Program-made: the position numbers and the translations under genes
Shown here: piece by piece, positions 1-6,594 of the stretch
Position numbering within the stretch: the stretch's first letter is position 1
Layout of the letters: each line of letters begins with the position of its first letter
From: CAZWCX01 sp964632945
GTDB lineage: Bacteria; Planctomycetota; MHYJ01; WSZJ01; CAZWCX01
NCBI GenBank assembly: GCA_964632945.1
Contig: CAZWCX010000163.1
Location: 1-13,560 of the forward strand
Direction of reading: 5' to 3'
Length of the DNA stretch: 13,560 bases
Notes under the pieces: generated by a model
Seen by the model: only the letters and a program-made list of their open reading frames with translations
Databases searched by the model: none
Told to the model about the DNA's origin: nothing

Positions 1-3000
1 CGCCGGCGGCGCAAACCCGCCCCCCCCGCGCCCGCCCCGATCGCAAGCAGCAGGACCCGGGTCCCGCCCGATCCCTCTCGGCTCGCCCCCAGCACGAAGC
101 AGGCGCCGCGGCCCCGTCCCTTGCTCCCGCCGGCGCCGGCGGCGGCGACCGGCGCGCCCCCGAGGGCAAGCGGCCCCGGTGACGCGGCCGTGCCTTCGAC
201 CCAGCCTTCCCCGACGCTCACCGCCCGGTCCGGCAGCGGCAGCCAGGCCGATCCGTTCCAGCGAAAGACGGCCAGCGCCAGGACCGGCACCCCGGTCGCA
301 TCTTCGATCCCGTTGCGGTCCGCATCGGTGAAGGGCAGGCGCACCGTCCAGGGCGCCCGGAAGGGAGCCCCGACCAGCGATCCTTCGTGGAAAGCGGCGA
401 GCGCCGTCCCCCGCCCCGGACCAACCGGCGCCGCGATCCCCTCGGCCAGGCGCATCGTGCCGGACCCGCCGGACCCGCCGAAGGCCAGGCCGAGCCGTGC
501 GCCCGTGTGGAGGTCGCTGTCCCGCCGCGCTGCCGCGTGAACCGCCACCGTACACACCTCCGGAGAGGCGCGCTCCTGGCGAAGCCCGTTCGGCGGCACC
601 CCCGGGCCCGCCGCCAACCGGCAGAAGATCGGCCCCTGTCGCGTTCCCTCCGCCCCGCCGGGCCCGGCATCCCCTGCGGAGGCGAGCGCCGCGCCGTTCC
701 GGCGAAGGCGCCGGGCCCGAAAGGCGAGCACGTCCCCGGAGGCGACGCCCAGGAATCCGTCCGCGAGGAGCCGATCGACGTCGACCGCCCGGCGCGTCAC
801 CGCGCCGCTCCCGGTCGTGAGGGCCGCGTAGGGGGGCGGAAGGTCCATCCAGGCCGCGCTTCCCGCATCCCAGACCTGCAGGGAGGCCCCTTCCTCGCCG
901 GGAAAATCGGCGACCGGGGCCGACCGGATCTCGAACAGGACGAAGTTCCCGGAGACGGAGGTCGTGGCCGGAGCTGCATCCGTTCCGACGCGCGGACCCT
1001 CCGGTCGGTCGATCCAGACCCGCGGGTCCGCCACCGTCGGCGTTTCGATGGTGAGCGGGAATCCGCCGGCCAGCGCAAAGAGCTCGGGCCCGCCGCCGGC
1101 GGCGCGCCACACACAACGGGCGGTCGGCCGGAATTCGCCGGGATGGGAAAACGCATGGACGGAGTGGGAACCGACCGGCCCGGCCGATCCGACCGGACTC
1201 GCCGCATCATAGGTGCCGTCCCCCTCGTAATCCCACTCCCAGCGGGCGATCTCCAGGCCGGGCCACGCCGCCCCGGGGTCGTCCGCCTCGGCGACGAAAC
1301 CGAGGGCGTCCCCGCACCTCCCCGACTGCGCGCCCAGCCCCCCCGCGGCGACCGCCAGCGTTTCGTCGGGCGGCACCGCCGTCAGGGATCCGTCGCGATT
1401 GCGGTCGAGATGGAGCCCGACGATCCGCACGCCCAGGCCCGCGATCGCCGGCGGCAGCGTCGCCACGATCGGGGCCGCCGCCGCGACCGAGGTCGACCCG
1501 TCGGCGCGGATGAGCCGAGCGCGAGGAAGCGCCTCGCCCGCCGCGGTGTACCGATGCGCGGCGGTGTTGTCCTCCGTCACGAGGTCATACACCCCATCCC
1601 CATCGAAGTCCCATTCGTAGGCCAGCACGCCCGCGGGTGCGTAGTGGATCGTGAAATCGACCGTCAGCGGAACGAGGCCGCCGGCGGTGGAAGCCGCCAG
1701 TTCCGCCCGCACGCCGGAACCCGCAGGATCGGCGACGGCCACCACGACCGCCGAGGTGGATCGGTTGCCGCTCGCATCGACGACCGTCAGGCTCGCCGTG
1801 TACGTGCCCGGCGCGGGGTAGGAAGCGACCACCGCGCCGCCCGCGGCGGAGCTGAAATCGACCCGGCCGTCGCCGTCGAAATCCCACTGCACGAGAGCGA
1901 CATCGCCGTCGTCCGTCGCCACGGCAGAGAAGGCGATCGACAGGGGCCCCGCCGGCTCGGCGGTCACTCCGGAGATGGACGGCGGGTCCACGTCCACGAC
2001 CCGGACCCCGTCACTGGAGACCACGGTCTGCAGTTTCGCGCGGTTCGTCACCCGCAGGGAGACATGGTACGTGCGTCCGGGAACCAGGGAAAGCCCGTCG
2101 GCCGATGCCGTCCAGCGAACCGACTCGTACCGTTGCAGCCAGGCGTCCTGCTGGTCTCCCGGCATCGTCGCATACCCGCCGACGGTCACCGACACGCCGT
2201 CCGAGACCACGTCCAGGGCGCTATCGGTTCCCCCCACCGCGCCGCCCCAAAGGTCGGACCAGAGCAGTCGACCCTCGCGGTCGAACTTGCCGAGCCAGAC
2301 GTCGCGCCCGCCCGGGCCGTTGTCCACGCCGCCGCAGACCCACACGGCGCCGTACGGGTCGACCGTGACGCCGAAACCCACGTCCCACCCTTGCCCCGGA
2401 CCGTCGATCATCCGGGTCCAGACCACGTGCCCCGTGTGACTGTATCTTCGCAACCAGAGGTCCCACGCGCCGTCGGCGTCGGGGTTGCCGACCATGCCGA
2501 AGACGTAGATCCCGGTCTCGTCGGCGGCCACCGCCGTGGCCAGGTCCGCGTATCCCGAATCGAAGAAGTCGAGCCAGACCAACTCCCCGGTCGGCGAGAA
2601 ACGCTGCACGATCCCGTCGATCGATCCGCCGAAGTCCTTGTCCATCCCCACCGCCGCGGTGCCGCCGTCGGGCAGCGCGGCCGCAGCGTAGAAGTAGTCG
2701 TTGTCCGGATTCCCCAGGTCGATGGCGGTCCAGTCGGCGGGCGGTCCGGTTCGCGGATAGCGGCGCGCGAATCGATCCCAGAGGGCGCCGAAGTGCGCGC
2801 CCACGACGTGCAACTCCCCGGTGGCGCCGATCGCGAGGTGGTTCCCCGCAATGTCCTCCCCGCCCGAGTCGTGCACCTCCGTCCAGTCCGGGACCAGGTC
2901 ACGGGTGTAGCGCCGCACCAGGATGTCCCCGTCCGCTGCCGTGGCGGCCACGAAAACCGCATCGGCGTCGTCCACGCCGACTCCGACCCCACCATTGTCC

Positions 3001-3515
3001 GTGATCCAGGGGGCCACGCCGATCGTGGACACCAGGGTTCCGGACGGGGTCCACTTCTGGAGTATGCTCCCCCCCATCGGCCCACGCTCGCGCGCCGCCG
3101 CCAGGATCGCCCCCTTCGAATCGAGGGCGAGCGAGAAGATCCGGTCGTTCTCCCCCGCCAAGCCATCCCAGGTCCGGGTCCAAACCGGTGCGTGCTCCAG
3201 GTCGAGCCCCGCCCGCGTGAAGGGAAGGATGTCCTCGGCGCCGGGCGCACTCCCGATCGCCCATTCGATCCACGCCACCCCACTTTCGGGATCGCCGAAC
3301 CCGGCCCCGAATGCGGACACGGCCGTCGCGGATGCCTGTGCATCCACGTCCACCGCGGTCCCCTCGCCGACGCTGCCGCCGATCGGCGGCGTCGTGTCCT
3401 GCGCCCCCGCCGGACCCAGGCTGAGAAACAGGGCCGCCACCCATGCCGCCAGAAGCGCCTCACTCCGAATCCGAACCTCCTGCCCTTCGATTGGGACGAT
3501 CCCCGTCCGCGCCAT
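1..3515 (-). CDS. Large secreted propeller/PKD-domain surface protein, C-terminal end cut by window edge
   Basis: The minus strand stays open for 1171 codons from ATG 3515 to the left edge, so the stop is outside the window. The start is set by an AAGGAGG ribosome site five bases upstream. Residues 20-38 form a signal peptide (hydrophobic stretch, then AGA, with cleavage likely before Q39). Residues about 85-445 are repeats with Trp/Asp/Gly-rich strands (LVWLDFFDSG, HVVWTRMIDG, RLLWSDLWGG), like SBBP or delta-60 beta-propellers. PKD-like modules follow at about 515-592 (WDFDGDG, then PGTYTASLTVVD), 600-688 (WDFDGDGVYD) and 692-806 (WDYEGDGTYD). A DADRNGIED calcium-type loop lies near the end. 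The last residues seen are Cys1139 in GACFVLG, a hydrophobic stretch (about 1154-1168) and RRR 1169-1171, a tripartite pattern like C-terminal sorting signals. It is probably cell-surface or exported; its ligand is unknown. It has one constant frame and no sign of decay. Confidence 0.88.
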   Translation of the reverse strand, partial: MARTGIVPIEGQEVRIRSEALLAAWVAALFLSLGPAGAQDTTPPIGGSVGEGTAVDVDAQASATAVSAFGAGFGDPESGVAWIEWAIGSAPGAEDILPFTRAGLDLEHAPVWTRTWDGLAGENDRIFSLALDSKGAILAAARERGPMGGSILQKWTPSGTLVSTIGVAPWITDNGGVGVGVDDADAVFVAATAADGDILVRRYTRDLVPDWTEVHDSGGEDIAGNHLAIGATGELHVVGAHFGALWDRFARRYPRTGPPADWTAIDLGNPDNDYFYAAAALPDGGTAAVGMDKDFGGSIDGIVQRFSPTGELVWLDFFDSGYADLATAVAADETGIYVFGMVGNPDADGAWDLWLRRYSHTGHVVWTRMIDGPGQGWDVGFGVTVDPYGAVWVCGGVDNGPGGRDVWLGKFDREGRLLWSDLWGGAVGGTDSALDVVSDGVSVTVGGYATMPGDQQDAWLQRYESVRWTASADGLSLVPGRTYHVSLRVTNRAKLQTVVSSDGVRVVDVDPPSISGVTAEPAGPLSIAFSAVATDDGDVALVQWDFDGDGRVDFSSAAGGAVVASYPAPGTYTASLTVVDASGNRSTSAVVVAVADPAGSGVRAELAASTAGGLVPLTVDFTIHYAPAGVLAYEWDFDGDGVYDLVTEDNTAAHRYTAAGEALPRARLIRADGSTSVAAAAPIVATLPPAIAGLGVRIVGLHLDRNRDGSLTAVPPDETLAVAAGGLGAQSGRCGDALGFVAEADDPGAAWPGLEIARWEWDYEGDGTYDAASPVGSAGPVGSHSVHAFSHPGEFRPTARCVWRAAGGGPELFALAGGFPLTIETPTVADPRVWIDRPEGPRVGTDAAPATTSVSGNFVLFEIRSAPVADFPGEEGASLQVWDAGSAAWMDLPPPYAALTTGSGAVTRRAVDVDRLLADGFLGVASGDVLAFRARRLRRNGAALASAGDAGPGGAEGTRQGPIFCRLAAGPGVPPNGLRQERASPEVCTVAVHAAARRDSDLHTGARLGLAFGGSGGSGTMRLAEGIAAPVGPGRGTALAAFHEGSLVGAPFRAPWTVRLPFTDADRNGIEDATGVPVLALAVFRWNGSAWLPLPDRAVSVGEGWVEGTAASPGPLALGGAPVAAAGAGGSKGRGRGACFVLGASREGSGGTRVLLLAIGAGAGGAGLRRR

Positions 3516-3520
3516 GTCGC

Positions 3521-3527
3521 CCTCCTT
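3521..3527 (-). promoter_or_regulatory. Shine-Dalgarno AAGGAGG fixing the start of the surface-protein gene
   Basis: On the minus strand AAGGAGG is followed by GCGAC and the ATG at 3515. The spacing is five bases, close to the ideal. It selects this start, which also places a good signal peptide at the N terminus. Confidence 0.8.
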
Positions 3528-3619
3528 ACCCGGTCTTGACCGGCGGACCCGCGCATCCACCATCGCCGCCTCACCCCGGAAGCGACGACCTCGCAGATCC
3601 CCATGTTCGAGCTCGGGGT

Positions 3620-3633
3620 ATCATGGTCATGAT
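3620..3633. promoter_or_regulatory. Perfect dyad ATCATG-GT-CATGAT, possible operator
   Basis: ATCATG at 3620-3625 is the exact reverse complement of CATGAT at 3628-3633, with a 2-base centre. It lies about 105 bases upstream of the surface-protein start, in a locally AT-richer patch of a GC-rich region. The symmetry fits a dimeric regulator site. No regulator is identified and chance is not excluded. Confidence 0.35.
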
Positions 3634-3815
3634 TCTCCGCGTTACAAGGAAAAGGGCCTCCGATATTCCACGGAGTCCGCCGGAACCTCCCGGCCCGGTT
3701 CGGGGTCGATCGCGTCCCCGGCCCACGTGCGAAAACATCGACCCTGCCCGCGCGAAGGGTCCGTGCGACCCGGAAGGCGGACTCGGACCGGGAGCGTGGA
3801 CGGGTACTCGAAGGA

Positions 3816-3844
3816 TTGATTGCGAATCTGCGCGCGCCTAGAAT
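3816..3844 (+). promoter_or_regulatory. Sigma70-like promoter TTGATT-N17-TAGAAT for the TPR gene
   Basis: TTGATT (3816-3821) matches four of six bases of the -35 consensus. TAGAAT (3839-3844) matches five of six of the -10 consensus. The spacer is exactly 17 bases. The predicted transcript would start near 3851, leaving an untranslated leader of about 86 bases before the TPR gene. It is the best promoter match in the window. Confidence 0.6.
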
Positions 3845-3936
3845 GCACGCGGGCGCCGACCGGCCTCCACTCCGCGTGAACCCTCGAAACCGATGCGCGT
3901 TCGCCCCCGCGGCTTCGATCTCAAGCAGGTGACCGA

Positions 3937-4974
3937 TTGGACCCCCCACGGAAGGACGCCCGCGACCGGCCGGGAGACGCCCCGGTGAGGGACGCGGAGG
4001 CCTGGTTCGAGGAGGGTTGCCGCCACCTTCAGTTATCCGCGTATGCGGATTCCGGATCCGACTTTCGGAGCGACCACGAAGATGCCGCGGCCGCCTTCGA
4101 ACAGGTGGTCCGCCTGCAACCGGATCACGCGAACGCCTGGTTCCAGTTGGGGAGGTCGCGGGCAACCCTGGGACAACGGACGGAGGCGGCGACCGCCTAC
4201 TTCGAGGCCATTCGGATCCGGCCGGACGAGGTGGAGTACTGGATTCACTCCGCCATCGTCCTGATGGACCTCGAACGGTACGGCGAGGGTCTCGAGGCGT
4301 GCCGGGAAGTCTTGCGCCGCGACGCGGGCAATCCCGAGATTCACTTTCGGTTGGGTGTGGCCCTCGAGTTTCTCTCCCGGCCCGAGGAGGCCCTGGAGGC
4401 CTATCGCAAGGCGGTGCGCGCCGCCTCGGGAACGCCGCCGATCCGCTCCAGCGCGCATTCGCTTTTTCCCCCGCGCGCACTGGAGGCCGCCTTCCGCCGG
4501 GCCGGCGTCCTGGCCGCGCTCGGGCGGCGAAAGGACGCCCGCACCGCATTTCGGGCGGCGTTCCGGCTCGGCCCCTGGAAGGGGGGTCCCCTCGGATACC
4601 GATCAACGACCTGGTTCTACGACCTGCTCGCGCGACACGAGGAGGCCCGCGCCGCGTACGAGGAAGCCGTCGGTCGTGAACCGGACCCCGCTCACGCCTG
4701 GTCGCGCGCCGCCGATGCGATGCTGTGCGCGAAGCGCGGCGTCGAGGCGCTGCGGTTCAGCGAGGAGGCGATCGCCTTCGATCCGGATCGGGAACTCGCT
4801 TGGTTCCGCAAGGCGGAGGCGCTCGTGCAACTGGGACGGCGCGAGGAGGCGATTGCCGCCTATCGCGAGTCGCTCCGCCGCAATCCCGGATGGCCGGCGG
4901 CAACCGCCCGCCTCCGCGTCGTCCAGTCGGAATTGGACCCGCAAGGCGCCGCCGGGGGACGGGCAGAGGAGTAA
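3937..4974 (+). CDS. Cytoplasmic TPR-repeat protein
   Basis: This 345-residue protein consists almost wholly of tetratricopeptide repeats: about eight helical pairs from residue 20 to 325. Clear units are HANAWFQLGRSRATLGQ (about 65-82), NPEIHFRLGVALEFLSRPEE (about 130-150) and ELAWFRKAEALVQLGRREEA near the C terminus. Acidic and polar insertions fall in the first repeat (AYADSGSDFRSDHED) and around residues 165-180. No signal peptide or membrane segment is seen, so it probably acts in the cytoplasm as a protein-interaction scaffold; the partner is unknown. The frame opens at TTG 3937, preceded by AGGTGA four bases upstream. GTG 3985, with GGGAG upstream, is an equally plausible start and would shorten it by 16 residues. 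No in-frame ATG or GTG exists between the upstream stop at 3877 and 3937. It converges on the double-glycine peptide gene, and no functional link is visible. Confidence 0.87.
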   Translation: MDPPRKDARDRPGDAPVRDAEAWFEEGCRHLQLSAYADSGSDFRSDHEDAAAAFEQVVRLQPDHANAWFQLGRSRATLGQRTEAATAYFEAIRIRPDEVEYWIHSAIVLMDLERYGEGLEACREVLRRDAGNPEIHFRLGVALEFLSRPEEALEAYRKAVRAASGTPPIRSSAHSLFPPRALEAAFRRAGVLAALGRRKDARTAFRAAFRLGPWKGGPLGYRSTTWFYDLLARHEEARAAYEEAVGREPDPAHAWSRAADAMLCAKRGVEALRFSEEAIAFDPDRELAWFRKAEALVQLGRREEAIAAYRESLRRNPGWPAATARLRVVQSELDPQGAAGGRAEE

Positions 4975-5073
4975 CCGGGCAAGGCGCATGGAATCCGCCC
5001 GCGTGTGAAACCCCGCGGCGACGTGGCCCGCGCGCGCCCCGAGCCCCTTCGAGGCGCACGCGGTGAACGGCAG

Positions 5074-5089
5074 CCCTCCGCCCGGAGGG
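5074..5089. terminator. GC hairpin in the convergent gap, possible bidirectional terminator
   Basis: CCCTCCG (5074-5080) pairs perfectly with CGGAGGG (5083-5089). It sits between the stop of the TPR gene and the stop of the minus-strand peptide gene, where a shared terminator is expected. There is no T-tract on either side, so intrinsic termination is uncertain. Confidence 0.4.
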
Positions 5090-5120
5090 TGCGTCCATCG
5101 TCGCGACCGGGTCCGAGCCC

Positions 5121-5333
5121 TTACACGTCGTAGTACCAGTCCCAGAACTTCTCGCCCCAATACTCGCCGCCCTTGTCGATGTAGTCGGCCCCGACGGCCA
5201 TCGCGCCGCCCAACACGAATCCCGCGTAGAAGAGGTGTCCTACGCCTCCCTGGATCGAGGCAGCTTCGTCGCACGAGATCTCAGCCAGGCCCGGGTGGAC
5301 GGAGACAAGGACGGTGGAAACGGGGGTGCTCAT
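5121..5333 (-). CDS. Double-glycine-leader peptide, bacteriocin- or RiPP-like precursor
   Basis: This small gene encodes 70 residues. The start at ATG 5333 is fixed by GGAGG (5339-5343), five bases upstream. An in-frame ATG at 5396, with GAGGG upstream, would add 21 residues. Residues 16-30 read LAEISCDEAASIQGG, matching the double-glycine leader pattern LxxLsxxELxxIxGG that C39-peptidase ABC exporters cleave after GG. The predicted 40-residue core has a hydrophobic Gly/Ala segment (FYAGFVLGGAMAVGA, about 35-49) and an acidic, aromatic tail (YWGEKFWDWYYDV). The core lacks Cys, Ser and Thr, so disulfides or lanthionines are unlikely; the only Cys is at residue 21 in the leader. In class IIb bacteriocins such Gly-rich helices pack in membranes. 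No immunity, transport or modification gene is adjacent. A secreted signalling peptide is an alternative. The leader call is strong; activity is inferred. Confidence 0.72.
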   Translation of the reverse strand: MSTPVSTVLVSVHPGLAEISCDEAASIQGGVGHLFYAGFVLGGAMAVGADYIDKGGEYWGEKFWDWYYDV

Positions 5334-5445
5334 CTCAACCTCCATCGATTCTTCAAAGTGCGACGCGCGCTTCCCGGCTCGGAAACCCTCGCTCATCGCG
5401 CACCCTCTTCCCTGCCGTCCCGGAGGAATCCCGTAGCAAATTTCG

Positions 5446-5474
5446 AAAAAAGACGCCGGGACGCTCCCGGTCAA
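5446..5474 (-). promoter_or_regulatory. Candidate promoter for the double-glycine peptide gene
   Basis: On the minus strand TTGACC (5474-5469, five of six to the -35 consensus) is followed after 17 bases by TTTTTT (5451-5446, three of six to the -10 consensus). It lies about 110 bases upstream of the peptide start, in the only AT-rich patch of this spacer. The -35 is good, the -10 poor. Confidence 0.35.
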
Positions 5475-5571
5475 CGTGAACCCGGGTGGATATCCCCTTG
5501 CCCCGTCTCGCGTTGCGTCCGCGACCGCCTCTCGAGGAGGAGCATCGGCGCGGATCCCACCGCGCGGAGTC

Positions 5572-5600
5572 GTGACAGCCGGCGCGCCGGATGGTATCCA
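5572..5600 (+). promoter_or_regulatory. Candidate promoter with a palindrome between its two boxes
   Basis: GTGACA (5572-5577, five of six) and TATCCA (5595-5600, three of six) are 17 bases apart, 46 bases before the start of the three-TM gene. The spacer contains the perfect 12-base palindrome CCGGCGCGCCGG (5579-5590), placed where a repressor or MerR-type activator could bind. GC-rich palindromes are common by chance in such a genome. Confidence 0.4.
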
Positions 5601-5646
5601 ATCAAGGGAAGTGCGTGCGAGCGACCGACAGAATCCGGGGGGGCCC

Positions 5647-6453
5647 ATGCGATATCTCCACCTGTGCATCGCCGGCGTGGTCTGTCTGGCCGCCGCCGGA
5701 CTCCTCTCCTGGTTCCATGTGGACGAGGAGAACTCGCCGCTGGTGCTCGGCTTGGCCTTCCTCGGCATCTCGCTGATCGTGAGCCCGCTGATCTTCGGGG
5801 CCGCCCGATCGGAGGAGGGCCTCGGCGGCATGCGCCCCTCCGGGCGCGCCGTCCTGCAGGCCGGGCTCTTCCCGCTGGTCGGCGCGGGACTCACGGTGTG
5901 GGGCCTGCTGGGCGCCGCCGGGATTCTCCCGCAGGTCTCGTTCGACGGGCTGCGCCAGCACTGCCAGCGATGCCAGCGGACGTACATCCTCGAAGGCGAG
6001 CGAAGGGGACGCCTCCATTACTCGCCCGGCTGCGAGTCCTGCATCCGCTACCCGGCCCTGACGTCGGAGGTGGAGGCCATGATGAAGGAGATCTGCGCCC
6101 GGTTGCAGGTCCGATCGGTCGACACGCCCGATCCGGAGGAGGACCCCGAGGCGGGGTGGCGACGCGTTCGCAGCGAAATCCGGATCGAGGAGCGGACTCC
6201 TCTCCCGGTGGCGGAGGGGACACTCCCCTTCCGGATCCGCGGTGTGCTGAAGGATGGATCCGTCCTTCATCCGGATCCCATGAATGAAGCCCCTCTCGAA
6301 ATCCGCGTCGACATCGAAGGCACGCTGGCCGATCCGATCGATCCGACGATCCGTGCGAAGATTCGCCTCACGCTCTTTGATCTGGGGAAGAACGCTCCGC
6401 TCCAGACGGTGGAGCGGGAGGGCACCTTTCCGGCGGAGCCCGCCGGGGGTTGA
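5647..6453 (+). CDS. Three-TM protein with paired CxxC motifs, unknown function
   Basis: This 268-residue protein is not a family I recognise. Hydrophobic segments at about 4-22, 31-53 and 69-93 look like membrane helices. The loops between them are acidic (HVDEEN) and then basic (ARSEEGLGGMRPSGR). By the positive-inside rule this places the N terminus inside and the C-terminal part outside, though that is only an inference. Next comes a cysteine pair CQRC (106-109) and a second, CESC (129-132), a spacing typical of a zinc ribbon or redox site. The last 120 residues are a charged soluble domain ending in strands like LEIRVDIEGTLADP and AKIRLTLFDLG. ATG 5647 is chosen because it begins the first membrane segment; the G-run just before it is a poor ribosome site. 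No lipobox is present. It is divergent from the peptide gene and convergent with the kinase gene. Confidence 0.78.
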   Translation: MRYLHLCIAGVVCLAAAGLLSWFHVDEENSPLVLGLAFLGISLIVSPLIFGAARSEEGLGGMRPSGRAVLQAGLFPLVGAGLTVWGLLGAAGILPQVSFDGLRQHCQRCQRTYILEGERRGRLHYSPGCESCIRYPALTSEVEAMMKEICARLQVRSVDTPDPEEDPEAGWRRVRSEIRIEERTPLPVAEGTLPFRIRGVLKDGSVLHPDPMNEAPLEIRVDIEGTLADPIDPTIRAKIRLTLFDLGKNAPLQTVEREGTFPAEPAGG

Positions 6454-6537
6454 TCGCGGAGCCGGGGGCTCACGAAGTCGCCCGAGCCCACGGGACGGGT
6501 CGGCACTTTCCGCAGGAGCCCTGCTCGATCCCGTCGG

Positions 6538-6557
6538 CGCGGCTTCTCTCCGCCGCG
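6538..6557. terminator. Weak hairpin in the convergent gap, possible terminator
   Basis: CGCGGC (6538-6543) pairs with GCCGCG (6552-6557) around an 8-base loop. It lies between the converging ends of the three-TM and kinase genes. There is no T-tract, and GC-rich pairs of this length can arise by chance. Confidence 0.25.
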
Positions 6558-6594
6558 TCGGACCCCGCAGGCCTGGAATCCCCGGGATCGCCGC

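Larger units (their letters stand above)
3516..3936. other. Divergent intergenic region between the surface-protein and TPR genes
   Basis: These 421 bases lie between two divergently transcribed genes. They hold the ribosome site for the leftward gene (3521-3527), a perfect 6-bp dyad at 3620-3633 and a rightward sigma70-like promoter at 3816-3844. A 31-codon frame, 3893-3988 on the plus strand (ATG to TGA), ends overlapping a GTG (3985) in frame with the TPR gene. It has no clear ribosome site, so it is only a possible leader. No other gene was seen; open frames here are Arg/Pro-rich shadows. Confidence 0.7.
5334..5646. other. Divergent intergenic region between the peptide and three-TM genes
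   Basis: These 313 bases separate the leftward peptide gene from the rightward membrane-protein gene. They hold the peptide's ribosome site, the alternative upstream ATG (5396), an AT-rich patch around 5436-5451 and one candidate promoter per direction. No further gene is supported; the open frames here are extensions of the flanking genes. Confidence 0.6.

Noticed and set aside
387..3539. Long plus-strand open frame of 1050 codons
   Set aside because: It is Arg/Pro/Gly-rich, has no domain, and is antisense to the surface-protein gene, whose frame shows a signal peptide and PKD motifs.
2408..4606. Minus-strand open frame of 732 codons spanning the surface-protein start
   Set aside because: It is Arg/Pro/Ser-rich, out of frame with the real gene at its left and antisense to the TPR gene at its right.
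5334..5987. Extension of the double-glycine peptide frame to 288 codons
   Set aside because: The upstream part is antisense to the three-TM gene and lacks protein-like composition; strong ribosome sites lie at the short starts.
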